64,000 bases of DNA, taken from the NCBI RefSeq assembly GCF_002776575.1, contig NZ_CP022548.1, forward strand, positions 3,301,001 to 3,365,000, given 5' to 3'. Made by a program: the position numbers and the translations under genes. The DNA comes from Sphingorhabdus sp. YGSMI21 (lineage in GTDB: Bacteria; Pseudomonadota; Alphaproteobacteria; Sphingomonadales; Sphingomonadaceae). Shown here piece by piece: positions 1 through 9,305 of this stretch. Position 1 is the first letter of the stretch. Every line of letters starts with the position of its first letter. The notes below the pieces were generated by a model. It did no database searches and was not told the origin of the DNA. It saw only the letters and a list, made by a program, of their open reading frames with translations.

Positions 1-120
1 CTTGCGGGTGCCCGAAAGCGCAACGGTAGCGCCCCGTTCGGCGAGCGATCTGGCGATCGCCGATCCGATTCCGCCGGATGCGCCGGTTACCAGGGCGGTT
101 TTTCCGCTTAAGTCAAACAT
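1..120 (-). CDS. fabG: 3-oxoacyl-ACP reductase FabG, N-terminal part (cut by window edge)
   Basis: The minus strand from position 120 to the left edge encodes the first 40 residues of a short-chain dehydrogenase. They begin [19 protein letters not shown], which contains the TGxxxGIG nucleotide-binding motif at about residues 12-19. FabG reduces 3-oxoacyl-ACP with NADPH in the fatty-acid elongation cycle in the cytoplasm. It lies 43 bp downstream of fabD on the same strand and has a good ribosome binding site (GAAGGA, 7 nt before the ATG), so the two are probably one fab operon. The short-chain dehydrogenase family is large. The FabG call rests on the motif plus the fabD neighbour, because the catalytic Ser-Tyr-Lys part is outside the window. 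Confidence 0.85.
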   Translation of the reverse strand, partial: MFDLSGKTALVTGASGGIGSAIARSLAERGATVALSGTRK

Positions 121-163
121 TGCTAATTCCTTCAAAAATACAAATTCGGGCCAGCAATCGCTG

Positions 164-1099
164 CTAGAGGCTTTTCAGAAACGCCTCGATATCATCCATC
201 GAGACCAGGCTGACCTTTTCGGCGTCCGGCGCAATGCGCCCGACCATGCCGGTCAGCACCTTGCCGCCAAATTCGACAAATTGCTCGACTCCGGCTTCGG
301 CCATATTGCCGACAGATTCCCGCCAGCGCACCGCGCCGGTCACCTGCTGCACCAGCAACTCGCGGATTTCGTCGGCATCCGAGACCGGAGCCGCGGTGAC
401 ATTGGCAAACACCGGGACGACGGGCGGGAAAATGCTCGCTTCGGCCAGCGCTTCTTCCATCGCCTCGGCGGCGGGCGCCATCAGCGAACAGTGGAACGGA
501 GCGGAGACGGGGAGCAACATGCCACGCTTGATGCCATGGTCTTTCGCCGCGGCAATCGCGCGCTCGATCGCTCCGATATGGCCGGAAATCACGACTTGGG
601 TGGGATCATTGTCATTGGCGACGGTGCAAATCTCGCCCTGGGAAGAGGCATTGGCCAGCGCCGACGCCTTCTTGATGTCGGCGCCGAGCAGGGCCGCCAT
701 GCCGCCCTCGCCCACCGGCACCGCTTTCTGCATCGACAGGCCGCGCAGCTTCAGCAATTCCGCCGTCGTCGTCAGGTCGAGCGCCCCGGCGGCGCAGAGC
801 GCACTATATTCGCCGAGACTGTGGCCAGCCACATAGGAGCAGATATCGCCAATCGATTGACCGCCTTCTTTCTCCATTACCCGCAGCGTCGCGACAGCAT
901 TGGCCATGATTGCCGGCTGCGCATTTTCCGTCAGGGTAAGTTCGTCGATCGGCCCGTCGCACATCAGTTTGAACAGATTCTGCTCCAGCGCGTGGTCGAC
1001 TTCCTCGAACACTTCGCGGGCGGTACTGCTGGCCTCTGAGAGGGCCTTGCCCATGCCGACGGCCTGGCTGCCCTGTCCCGGAAATATGAATGCACGCAT
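164..1099 (-). CDS. fabD: malonyl-CoA:ACP transacylase FabD
   Basis: A 311-residue acyltransferase that moves malonyl groups from CoA to acyl carrier protein to feed fatty-acid synthesis. The N-terminus shows the family motif FPGQGSQ (residues 6-12). The nucleophile elbow GHSLGEYSA places the catalytic Ser at 94, and PFHCSLM gives the active-site His at 203. The length matches the usual figure of about 310. The start at 1099 was chosen over an upstream ATG at 1186 because the family begins directly with this [10 protein letters not shown] segment and a GGGGGT ribosome binding site precedes it. It is followed by fabG on the same strand and is divergent from the phosphotransferase gene at 1216. 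Confidence 0.97.
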   Translation of the reverse strand: MRAFIFPGQGSQAVGMGKALSEASSTAREVFEEVDHALEQNLFKLMCDGPIDELTLTENAQPAIMANAVATLRVMEKEGGQSIGDICSYVAGHSLGEYSALCAAGALDLTTTAELLKLRGLSMQKAVPVGEGGMAALLGADIKKASALANASSQGEICTVANDNDPTQVVISGHIGAIERAIAAAKDHGIKRGMLLPVSAPFHCSLMAPAAEAMEEALAEASIFPPVVPVFANVTAAPVSDADEIRELLVQQVTGAVRWRESVGNMAEAGVEQFVEFGGKVLTGMVGRIAPDAEKVSLVSMDDIEAFLKSL

Positions 1100-1215
1100 G
1101 TTGACCCCCAGATTTTCAAATATGATTGGGGGAATTAGGCACGAATGGTCGGTCATGCAAGCACCGCACGCTCCGATTAAAATCATTTGCGCAAATTTAA
1201 TCGCGCGATTAAGCC

Positions 1216-2625
1216 ATGCTTATGACGGATGAGGCATTTCAGGCAAAGCTCGCGAATTACTGCACAAAAACTTTTGGCACAGACGGCAAACTAGAGCATT
1301 TGCGACGATTATCGGGCGGCGCCAGCATGGAAAGTTGGGGCTTTGCCTATGGCGGCGAAGACTTTGTCCTGCGGCGCCTGCCCGCGGGTCTGTCCGCCGA
1401 TGATGACGGTTTGCGCGGCGTCCCGCTCGCAACCCAGGCGGATATCATCGAACTGGCCCGCACCACAGGGGTGACCGCTCCGGAGGTCCGCGGGAGACTC
1501 GCTCCGGAAGATGATATCGGCGAAGGTTTCATCATGGCCAAGGCCGAAGGAGAAACCCTGCCGCACAAGATATTGGGCAATCCCGATTTCGCCGAAGCGG
1601 AACGCAAGCTGACCCGGCAATGTGCAGGAGAACTGGCGGCGATCCACCAGATTCCGGTGCAATCTCTGGCGGCATCGCTGGAATATTTCTCCCCCGCCGA
1701 GTTGATCCGGGTTCAGAAAGACAAATATGACGAAATCGGCAGCCAGATTCCGATTTACGAATATGCCTTCCACTGGCTGAACGAGAACGCGCCCGACGCC
1801 ACCGACAAATATCTCGTGCACGGTGATTTCCGGATGGGTAATCTGATGATCGACCAAGAAGGGCTGTCCGCGGTGCTCGACTGGGAACTGGTCCGGTTGG
1901 GCGATCCGGTGCAGGATCTCGCCTATCTGTGCACGCCAAGCTGGCGGTTCGGACACTATGAGAAGGTCGCGGGCGGCTTCGACAGCGCCGAAGCCCTGCT
2001 GCAGGCCTATGCGGAGGCCAGTGGCAGAGAAGTGGACCCGGACCGTTTCCGCTTCTGGCTGGTCTACTCCACCCTCTGGTGGGGCGTAGCCTGCATGGTG
2101 ATGGGACAGATCTGGCGCAGCCATGGCGACCGCTCGCTGGAGCGGACCGTCATCGGCAGGCGCGTATCCGAGGTCGAGATTGACCTCGCCCTGCTGTTCG
2201 AGGAAATTCTGCCCGCCGAAATCTGCACGCCGCTCGACTGGGCCGTGCCGGAGGACCAAACGGTGACCGGCGAGACCGGATATGGAGAGCTGCTGACGGC
2301 GCTTGGCGAATGGAACGCGGAACATGTCCAGCCGGGCCTTCAGGGACATGACAAGTTCCAGTCCCGGGTCGCCGGCAACGCGCTGGGAATTGCCAGGCGA
2401 CAGGCCGAATGGGGACCGGATTTCCGGGATGCCGCGAAGGCCCGGCTGACAGCTATCGGTTATGATCATGGACAGCTTTGCAGCGGACTTTCAAATGGGG
2501 AGATTGCGATTACGCAATCGGCCGTCTGGGACCATCTGCGCCTGTCCGCGCTTGAACGCCTGTCTATCGACCAACCCAAATATGCCGGCCTCAAGGTCGC
2601 GCTTAACAAATGGAGACCATCATGA
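1216..2625 (+). CDS. APH-type phosphotransferase family protein with extra C-terminal domain
   Basis: A 469-residue cytoplasmic protein of the aminoglycoside/choline-kinase-like phosphotransferase fold. Residues 20-340 hold the kinase-like part. The catalytic loop is HGDFRMGN (His202, Asp204, Asn209), with metal-binding Asp222 in VLDWE and Asp230 in LGDP. Members encoded beside acyl-CoA dehydrogenases are related to the kinase half of ACAD10/ACAD11, which phosphorylate hydroxyacyl-CoA derivatives; such a substrate here is inference. Residues from about 345 to the end resemble a small helical domain (ANALGIARRQ, ERLSIDQPKYAGLK) that many relatives encode as a separate downstream gene (DUF6285-like), so this may be a fusion. 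The stop overlaps the next gene's ATG by 4 bp. An alternative start lies at 1222. Confidence 0.88.
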   Translation: MLMTDEAFQAKLANYCTKTFGTDGKLEHLRRLSGGASMESWGFAYGGEDFVLRRLPAGLSADDDGLRGVPLATQADIIELARTTGVTAPEVRGRLAPEDDIGEGFIMAKAEGETLPHKILGNPDFAEAERKLTRQCAGELAAIHQIPVQSLAASLEYFSPAELIRVQKDKYDEIGSQIPIYEYAFHWLNENAPDATDKYLVHGDFRMGNLMIDQEGLSAVLDWELVRLGDPVQDLAYLCTPSWRFGHYEKVAGGFDSAEALLQAYAEASGREVDPDRFRFWLVYSTLWWGVACMVMGQIWRSHGDRSLERTVIGRRVSEVEIDLALLFEEILPAEICTPLDWAVPEDQTVTGETGYGELLTALGEWNAEHVQPGLQGHDKFQSRVAGNALGIARRQAEWGPDFRDAAKARLTAIGYDHGQLCSGLSNGEIAITQSAVWDHLRLSALERLSIDQPKYAGLKVALNKWRPS

Positions 2626-3899
2626 CCGCTTTCGAAATCCCGCAGGAAATTGAAGATTATCTCGGCGTTCTGGATGCTTTCATTGAAGCCGAAATCAAGC
2701 CGATAGAACGGCGCGACGACAATATCCGTTTCTTTGACCACCGGCGGGAAGATGCCCGCACCAACTGGGACAATCAGGGCCTGCCGACCGAGGAATGGGA
2801 ATCCTTGCTGGGCGAAATGCGCCAGGTGGCCGATGCCGCCGGCCATTATCGCTATGCCCTGCCCAAGGAATTCGGCGGCCAGGACGGCACCAATCTCGGC
2901 ATGGCGCGGATTCGCGAGCATCTGGCCCACAAGGGGCTGGGCCTGCACAATGATTTGCAGAATGAAAATTCGATTGTCGGCAATCTGGTCCAGCCTCTGA
3001 TGCTGCGCGACTTTGGAACCGAGCAGCAGAAGCGCGACTATATCCCCCAGATGCTGGCCGGGAAGATGGGCTGGTGTTTTGGCCTGACCGAAGAGCATCA
3101 CGGCTCAGATGCCACCTGGATGGACACGACCGCGGTGCGGGAAACCCGTGACGGGGTGGACGGCTGGCTGATCAACGGCAACAAGATGTGGACCACCGGC
3201 CTGCACAAGGCCTCGCACGTGATGACCTTTGCGCGGCACAGCGGCAAAGACGGCGACGCAAAGGGCATCGGCTGTTTCATTGTGCCGGTTGACGCAGAAG
3301 GCTTTGAAGTCGGTGAATATATGTGGACCTTCAACATGCCCACCGATCATCCGAAATGCTCCTACAAGGATGTGTGGATTCCGGCCGACGCGGTGCTCGG
3401 CGATCTCGACATGGGCCTCGCCTGCGCGCAGCATTTCGTGCACGAAAACCGCATACGCCAGGCCGCCTCCTCGCTGGGCGCGGCGCAATATTGTATCGAT
3501 GAATCGGTGAAATATGCCGGAGAACGCAAACCGTTCGGCAAGCCTTTGTCAGTCAATCAGGGGATCCAGTTCCCGCTCGTGGAACTGCATACGGAGGCCG
3601 CCATGCTGCGCCAGCTGATCTACGCAACCGCAGCCAAGATGGACACGATGCCGAAAACCGATGTCGCCAAATATCTCTCCGCCCAGGTCAGCATGTGCAA
3701 TTATCGCGCAAACCGCCTGGTCTGCGACGCTGCCGACCGCGCGATGCAGGTCCATGGCGGAATGGGCTATTCCCGGCACAAGCCGTTCGAGCATATTTAT
3801 CGCCACCACCGCCGCTACCGGATCACCGAAGGCGCCGAGGAAATCCAGATGCGCAAGATCGGCGGCGATATGTTCGGATTCCTGAACAGGAAAAAATAG
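2622..3899 (+). CDS. acyl-CoA dehydrogenase
   Basis: A 425-residue flavoprotein of the acyl-CoA dehydrogenase family, which oxidises acyl-CoA thioesters at the alpha-beta bond with FAD. The substrate and flavin loop reads GLTEEHHGSD (about residues 154-163). The C-terminal domain has QVHGGMGYSRH and RITEGAEEIQM, which resemble the flavin and dimer contacts of FadE/ACAD11-type members. The start at 2622 gives an ATGA overlap with the preceding phosphotransferase gene and has GGAG 6-7 nt upstream; an ATG at 2610 would lack that signal. The translational coupling and the known ACAD10/11 kinase-dehydrogenase pairing suggest the two act on the same acyl-CoA. The exact chain length is not visible from the sequence. 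Confidence 0.93.
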   Translation: MTAFEIPQEIEDYLGVLDAFIEAEIKPIERRDDNIRFFDHRREDARTNWDNQGLPTEEWESLLGEMRQVADAAGHYRYALPKEFGGQDGTNLGMARIREHLAHKGLGLHNDLQNENSIVGNLVQPLMLRDFGTEQQKRDYIPQMLAGKMGWCFGLTEEHHGSDATWMDTTAVRETRDGVDGWLINGNKMWTTGLHKASHVMTFARHSGKDGDAKGIGCFIVPVDAEGFEVGEYMWTFNMPTDHPKCSYKDVWIPADAVLGDLDMGLACAQHFVHENRIRQAASSLGAAQYCIDESVKYAGERKPFGKPLSVNQGIQFPLVELHTEAAMLRQLIYATAAKMDTMPKTDVAKYLSAQVSMCNYRANRLVCDAADRAMQVHGGMGYSRHKPFEHIYRHHRRYRITEGAEEIQMRKIGGDMFGFLNRKK

Positions 3900-3988
3900 C
3901 GTCCCTGCAATAGATCGGTTCGCGGGCAGCATGGCGAGAAATTCAGCTGATTGCCCCGGCGGCACTGTTCGGGTTCGGACTGCTCGGT

Positions 3989-6238
3989 CTATTTGGGCTT
4001 GATCTGGGTCGCCTTCCAGTCCGCCACGGTGCTGAATGCCGGCACCGAAAGCGAATCCTTGTCGATTTTCGTTGTCGGCACATAGCCCGGAGGCATGTTC
4101 GGCACTTCCAGTCCGGCCTCGGCGATAAGATAGGGCGACACCCGCCGGCTGGTACATAGGCCGCCATTGCCGTCACTGACCAGCCGCGTTTCGAATTCGA
4201 TACCCTGCTGGTTGCCGCTGGATCGCGTAACCGTCGCCACTGCGAGCTGTCCGTCACCAAAGTCGATCACGAATTTGGTCCCGACCGGCACATTGTACAG
4301 ACCGTCGACCAGCGCGCCGGTAACCGACAGGTTGCGAACGACGATGGAATAAACGTGATTTTCATGGATCATCCGCACCTTGCGGTACATGGACAGGCGG
4401 TCGTTGCGATGATGCCGCGGACCTGAAGGCTCAATCCTCCAGCTTCCGCCCTCCAGATTCTCGATCAACGTCGCCTGGTTCACCGCTCTGCTGCAGATAT
4501 GGCCCTGGACATGACTGACGTTCAGCTTGCTTATCAGATCGAATTCGTCGAGCGTTTCGATGCCCTCGGCCGTTGTGTCCAGTCCGAGCGCTTCCGCCAG
4601 CGCGACAATGGCCGCAATGATAGCGCCATTGCGCGATCCCGGCTCGGTGGCGCCGCGAACGAAATTCTGATCGATCTTGATTTTGTCGAACGGGGCTGCC
4701 TGCAAATAGCTCAGGGACGAATAGCCGGTTCCGAAATCATCCAGAACCAGGCGCACTTGCCTGGTTTTGAGAGCCTCGAACATGGCAGTGGTTTCATTGG
4801 TTTCGGCCAGAAACACGCCTTCCGTGATCTCCAGCTCGAGCCTTTCGGCAGCCAGGCCAGATGCGCCAAGCGCTGCGTCGATAATCGCGGGAAAACGGTT
4901 ATTGGCGAACTGGCTGGCCGAAACATTCACTGACACTCTGGCTTTTCCAGGCCATTTGGCTGCATCTTCACAGGCCCTGTGGATGGCCCATTCCCCCAGT
5001 TGCCAGATAAGATTGGCATCTTCGGCAATGGGAATGAACAGAGACGGAGAAATCTGCCCCCGTTCCCCATGGTTCCAACGCATTAACGCTTCGAACCCCT
5101 CAACGATATTGGTCTTGGTGTTGACGATCGGCTGATAGACGAGTTCGAGCTCGTCCTTGGCAACCGCATCCCGTAAATCGTCTTCCAGCACGCGCCTGTC
5201 TTCCGCGGACTGTTGCAGTTCCTTGGAATAGAAACGGAACCGTCCGCGTCCATTGCCCTTCGCCTCATAGAGCGCCAGATCAGCGCTTTTCACGATATCA
5301 TCGCTCGACAGCCCGTCAAACGGGGCAACAGAGACACCGACTGATGCCCCGATGATGCACCGGTGACCGTCGACCGAATAAGGCTGGGAAAGGCTGTCAA
5401 TGATCTTGCTGGCGAGATCCCCGAGAGTTCCCCGGTCATCACAATCCGGCAACATGATCTGGAATTCGTCACCCCCCAGCCGGCAGACTTCGCCGCTGTC
5501 ACCGACGATTTTGAGAAGCCGCTCCGCCACCTGTTTCAGCAAAGCATCTCCCGCCGGGTGACCCAATGTATCGTTGATCTGTTTGAAACGGTCGAGATCG
5601 ACCAGCATCACGGCGCAGGTCCGTTTCTGTATCCGGTAAGCCGCAAGCGTGGCCTCGAGCTTTTTCGCCATGCTGGCCCGGTTCGGCAAGCCGGTGAGCG
5701 AATCGAACATCGCCAGCCGGGACGTGTCCTCAGAAGCCCTGCGCTGCGCGGTTACATCCTTGCCACTACCGCGGAAGCCCAGAAATTTACCGGAATTGTC
5801 AAAATGGGGTCTGCCGGAAATCGATAGCCAGCATTCCTCGACCGAATTGCCGGCCTGCACTTCGAGACCGCTGAACTGCATTTTCTTTGTAAAAATGAAC
5901 GGCAGGGATCGGGCACTGGCATCATTGTCGATCGGCTTCAGAAACAGGGATGCGATGGGCTTGCCGAGCAGATCCGTCGATTTTCCGCCCAGTTCTTCGG
6001 CAATGGATGCCGTTATATAGGTGAGATTTCCCGCCGCGTCCGTCGACCAGAACCAGCCTTGCCTGCTTTCCTCAAAATTTTGCAGGAGGGCAAGCGCTTC
6101 AGATGCCTTGATATTGCAGGTCTCTGCCGGCGTCTGCATCCCGATCCGGGAACCGATCTTGTCGAGAAAACGACGAGAGCCGGGACGAACCGCTGTTGCG
6201 TCCTGACTTTCCTTGCCAATGGATGTTTCGACGCCCAT
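3989..6238 (-). CDS. PAS-GGDEF-EAL-PilZ cyclic-di-GMP protein
   Basis: A 749-residue protein with no evident membrane segment. A PAS sensor domain covers about 45-165. A diguanylate cyclase domain follows (175-340) with an intact GGDEF at 255-259 and no RxxD inhibitory site at the expected place. A phosphodiesterase domain (360-600) has EAL at 383-385, NVS, ELEITEG, DDFGTG at 500-505, KIDQNFV and AEGIET, all as in active enzymes. The last 140 residues carry a PilZ-like module (RNDRLSMYRKVRM and NLSVTG at 636-641), the c-di-GMP receptor signature. The protein could therefore make, break and sense the messenger. It lies 155 bp downstream of a second c-di-GMP gene on the same strand. Confidence 0.93.
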   Translation of the reverse strand: MGVETSIGKESQDATAVRPGSRRFLDKIGSRIGMQTPAETCNIKASEALALLQNFEESRQGWFWSTDAAGNLTYITASIAEELGGKSTDLLGKPIASLFLKPIDNDASARSLPFIFTKKMQFSGLEVQAGNSVEECWLSISGRPHFDNSGKFLGFRGSGKDVTAQRRASEDTSRLAMFDSLTGLPNRASMAKKLEATLAAYRIQKRTCAVMLVDLDRFKQINDTLGHPAGDALLKQVAERLLKIVGDSGEVCRLGGDEFQIMLPDCDDRGTLGDLASKIIDSLSQPYSVDGHRCIIGASVGVSVAPFDGLSSDDIVKSADLALYEAKGNGRGRFRFYSKELQQSAEDRRVLEDDLRDAVAKDELELVYQPIVNTKTNIVEGFEALMRWNHGERGQISPSLFIPIAEDANLIWQLGEWAIHRACEDAAKWPGKARVSVNVSASQFANNRFPAIIDAALGASGLAAERLELEITEGVFLAETNETTAMFEALKTRQVRLVLDDFGTGYSSLSYLQAAPFDKIKIDQNFVRGATEPGSRNGAIIAAIVALAEALGLDTTAEGIETLDEFDLISKLNVSHVQGHICSRAVNQATLIENLEGGSWRIEPSGPRHHRNDRLSMYRKVRMIHENHVYSIVVRNLSVTGALVDGLYNVPVGTKFVIDFGDGQLAVATVTRSSGNQQGIEFETRLVSDGNGGLCTSRRVSPYLIAEAGLEVPNMPPGYVPTTKIDKDSLSVPAFSTVADWKATQIKPK

Positions 6239-6393
6239 TCGTGATTTCTTCTCGCTTAACTATTGCATCGACGATTTTAAGCGGAAGGTGTTGCATAATG
6301 GTAAATGCTTGCATCTGCCGACGCTGGACCACAATATTCGGCCCGGATTCCGATCCTTTTCCAGCGCCATTTTGCACTGTGACAGAGGGAATT

Positions 6394-8940
6394 TCATGCT
6401 GCCGTCTGCCGTCGTATCAGCGCCGCAGGCACCGGATTCATCACAAGACCGTAGAAACATTCGATCGGCTCCGGCCTTCCGATACCAAAGCCCTGAACCA
6501 TCGAACAGCCTTCGTGCCGCAGGGCGGCGAGTTGCTCTTCGGTTTCAACGCCCTCTGCGACGACGGGCAGATTGAGCCCTTTCCCGAGCCCGATGATCGC
6601 CTGCACGATCGTTAGCGATTGCGGGTTATCCGTCATATCCTGGATGAACGATCGGTCTATCTTGACCTTGTCGAATGCGAACATCTGCAGATAGCTCAGC
6701 GAGGAATAGCCGGTGCCAAAGTCATCCATCGCGATCTTGACGCCAAGCTTCTGCAACTGATTGAGCGTCTCCATCGCCTTGCGCGTATCACGGATCAGGA
6801 AGTTTTCCGTAATCTCCAGTTCCAGCCGGGTCGGATCAAAGGCATATTTCTCCAGCACATCGCTGACCACGCTCAACAGATTGTCGTTCTGGAACTGCGC
6901 GGGCGACAGGTTTACGGCGACCCGCAGCGGCCTGTCCCAGCGTGCCGCCTCGCTGATTGCCATATCGAGAATGCGCGCACCCAGTTCAACTATCAGGCCG
7001 CTTTCCTCGGCGACCGCGATGAAGGTCTCCGGCTTTACCGCACCCCGTTCAGGATGGTTCCAGCGGGCGAGCGCTTCGAAACTCTCGATCTGGCCGGTCG
7101 CCAGCGAAGCGAGCGGCTGGAAATGAATTTTGATCTGATCGGCGGCCATCGCGGCGCGGAGATCCTTTTCCAATTCCCGCCGGTCGGTAACCGCCGCATC
7201 CATCAGCGGATCGAAGAAGCAGAATTTTCCGCGTCCGGTTGCCTTGGCGCGGGAAAGCGCTCGGTCGGCACTCTGGCAGAGGCTTTCGAAATCGTCGCCG
7301 TCCCTGTTGCTCATGGACAAGCCGATGCTGACTCCGATATGGATTTTCTCGCCCTCAATGGAGAAGGGGTCGGAGAAGGCCTCGATCAGGGCGCGAGCAA
7401 AACGGGCTGCCCGATGGTTCGAGTTGCGGCCCGGGATGATAACTAGAAATTCGTCGGCACCCATCCGCCCGGCAGCAGCGCGGCTCGGCAGCAACTCGAC
7501 AATGCGACCGGCGATCTGCGACAAAAGTTCATCACCGATCGGATGCCCGTACAGGTCGTTGACCACCTTGAAGCGGTCCAGATCGATCACCAGCACCGCG
7601 GTAGGTTCCTTTACCGGTCCGTTCCACAATTCCTCGAAATCACGGGCGATTCCGGCCCGGTTGCGCAAACCGGTAAGAGAATCGTGCAAGGCCAGATGGG
7701 CAATTTTCTGCTTGGCCAGATGGCGCACCGTGATGTCATCGGTGATCCCGAGAATGAAGGATGACCGGTCCACCCCGTCGACAAGAACGCGCTTCGTCCG
7801 GATTCGATGCATTTTTCCATCCGCGCCCTCGAAATCATTTTCGAAAACCGATATTTTTCCGGTCTTGACCACCCGGTCCTCACGCCGGCGATAGGCCTTG
7901 CCGCGGTCGGGGAAAATCTGGCGATCGGTATATCCGATGACCTCTTCACGGCGCCGACCAGTCATTTCCTCGGCCGCGCGGTTGAACATCTCGTAAACAC
8001 GAGTCTCGGCATTTTTGACGAACAGCATCGACGGCAGATTCTCGACCACGGCGTTGAGAAATGTCTCGGACCGCTGCCTTTCGATTTCAAGTCGCTTGCG
8101 CCGGGAAATATCCCGGACGACCGCGACAAAGCCCTTTTTCTGATCGACATCCGCAGAATTCCAGCGCGCCATCGACAGTTCCGCCGGAAATTCTTCTCCG
8201 CACCGCCGCCTGGCGCAAACTTCGACCGGCTGGTCAGCCAGCGCGCGCTCTTTGCCAGCTGCAACATTGGTCTGCTCGATATCGATCATTGGATGATCAA
8301 CCTCGGAGAGCAGCGAACGGAGCGGCTGTCCGCTCAAGTGAGCGGAAGAACAGCCAAAAATATGTTCGGCTGCCGGATTGCAATAGGTGATGTTTCCGGC
8401 TGCATCGGACAATATGATCGCATCATTGAGCGTGTCGTTCACCAGTTTCGAGATCCTGCCGATTTCGCGCAGCTGACGCGCCTCCAGCAGTTCGACAACC
8501 TGCTGTCCCAGCCTGAGCAGCATATCCCGCTCTTTCTGGCCGAGCGGTTCCCGCGGCTGATAGTCTATCAGGCACAGGGTCCCGACCGCAAACCCGCCAC
8601 CGACCACTAGCGGCGCAGCGGCATAATATCGTATCTTCGGATCGCCGACGACGATCGGATTTTCGCGGAAACGGGGATCCAGCGTGGCATCGGGAACCTC
8701 GAATATTTCATTTTGCCCGATGGCATAGTTGCAGAAGGAATTTTCGCGCGCCGATTCCCGGGCATCGAAACCCGTGCTCGCCTTGAACCATTGCCTCTCC
8801 TTGTCGACCAGGGAGATCAGGACGGTCGGGACGTTGAAAGTGCCGGCAGTGATTTCCACCAGGCCGTCAAAAAGCCGTTCCGGCCGGGTATCGAGGATTG
8901 CCAAATTATAAAGTTCCTGGAGGCGCGCCTGTTCGTCCAT
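6394..8940 (-). CDS. GAF-PAS-PAS-GGDEF-EAL cyclic-di-GMP phosphodiesterase, GGDEF degenerate
   Basis: An 848-residue cytoplasmic signalling protein. A GAF domain (about 15-155, with FCNYAI and YYAAAPL) is followed by two PAS domains (165-285 and 290-410), a GGDEF domain (415-575) and an EAL domain (595-840). The cyclase signature is altered to GADEF at 494-498, which may abolish or reduce synthesis. The EAL site looks complete: EAL 622-624, NLSPAQF, ELEITEN, DDFGTG 739-744, KIDRSFI and AEGVET. By analogy with other degenerate GGDEF-EAL proteins, the first domain may bind GTP and tune the phosphodiesterase; that is inference. It is transcribed toward the PAS-GGDEF-EAL-PilZ gene and divergently from rpsF. 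Confidence 0.92.
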   Translation of the reverse strand: MDEQARLQELYNLAILDTRPERLFDGLVEITAGTFNVPTVLISLVDKERQWFKASTGFDARESARENSFCNYAIGQNEIFEVPDATLDPRFRENPIVVGDPKIRYYAAAPLVVGGGFAVGTLCLIDYQPREPLGQKERDMLLRLGQQVVELLEARQLREIGRISKLVNDTLNDAIILSDAAGNITYCNPAAEHIFGCSSAHLSGQPLRSLLSEVDHPMIDIEQTNVAAGKERALADQPVEVCARRRCGEEFPAELSMARWNSADVDQKKGFVAVVRDISRRKRLEIERQRSETFLNAVVENLPSMLFVKNAETRVYEMFNRAAEEMTGRRREEVIGYTDRQIFPDRGKAYRRREDRVVKTGKISVFENDFEGADGKMHRIRTKRVLVDGVDRSSFILGITDDITVRHLAKQKIAHLALHDSLTGLRNRAGIARDFEELWNGPVKEPTAVLVIDLDRFKVVNDLYGHPIGDELLSQIAGRIVELLPSRAAAGRMGADEFLVIIPGRNSNHRAARFARALIEAFSDPFSIEGEKIHIGVSIGLSMSNRDGDDFESLCQSADRALSRAKATGRGKFCFFDPLMDAAVTDRRELEKDLRAAMAADQIKIHFQPLASLATGQIESFEALARWNHPERGAVKPETFIAVAEESGLIVELGARILDMAISEAARWDRPLRVAVNLSPAQFQNDNLLSVVSDVLEKYAFDPTRLELEITENFLIRDTRKAMETLNQLQKLGVKIAMDDFGTGYSSLSYLQMFAFDKVKIDRSFIQDMTDNPQSLTIVQAIIGLGKGLNLPVVAEGVETEEQLAALRHEGCSMVQGFGIGRPEPIECFYGLVMNPVPAALIRRQTAA

Positions 8941-9305
8941 TTAGTCAATACTCCAACAAATTGGGCAAACGAATAAAAAATCCTTGCAGTGCATGGGGTT
9001 GACAACGTTAAGATGACGTAAATTATTGTAAAACTAAGAAGCTGTCTCCGTTTGCTCGGATGGCCGGCGTCGCCAAGACCTGTTCGCACCGCTATCCGGA
9101 TATGCTAGGCGATGCTGGAAACGCGGGGGAAACTGGCTTTGAAAGCCGGTCGGAAAACCACCCTTGCAATCCCCCGCCAATTCCGCCATAGGCGCCGCTT
9201 CCGCTTGATTGGGCCTGACCCGGACAGCGGAAAAAGAAGAAAGCCGGAGGGGCGTGTCTGCATGGTGCGGCGTCAGCGATCGGCGGTAAATGAAGGAATG
9301 ACTGC
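8941..9305 (+). promoter_or_regulatory. Long leader and putative promoter of the rpsF-rpsR-rplI operon
   Basis: This 365-bp gap between the divergent c-di-GMP gene and rpsF contains no convincing gene. A TTGACA -35 box at 8999-9004 is followed about 17 bp later by an AT-rich stretch (TAAATTATT) that could serve as the -10. Transcription from there would give a leader of roughly 270 nt. In other bacteria the S6:S18 complex binds an rpsF leader hairpin to control this operon, so autoregulation here is plausible. I could not fold the leader or point to the binding bulge. The rpsF ribosome binding site AAGGA lies at 9292-9296. Confidence 0.4.

Noticed and set aside
2..1039. Plus-strand 345-residue open frame
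   Set aside because: Antisense to fabD with composition typical of high-GC shadow frames.
9060..9300. Cobalamin-type riboswitch in the rpsF leader
   Set aside because: A few words recall a B12 box but the conserved core is absent and the downstream genes are ribosomal.
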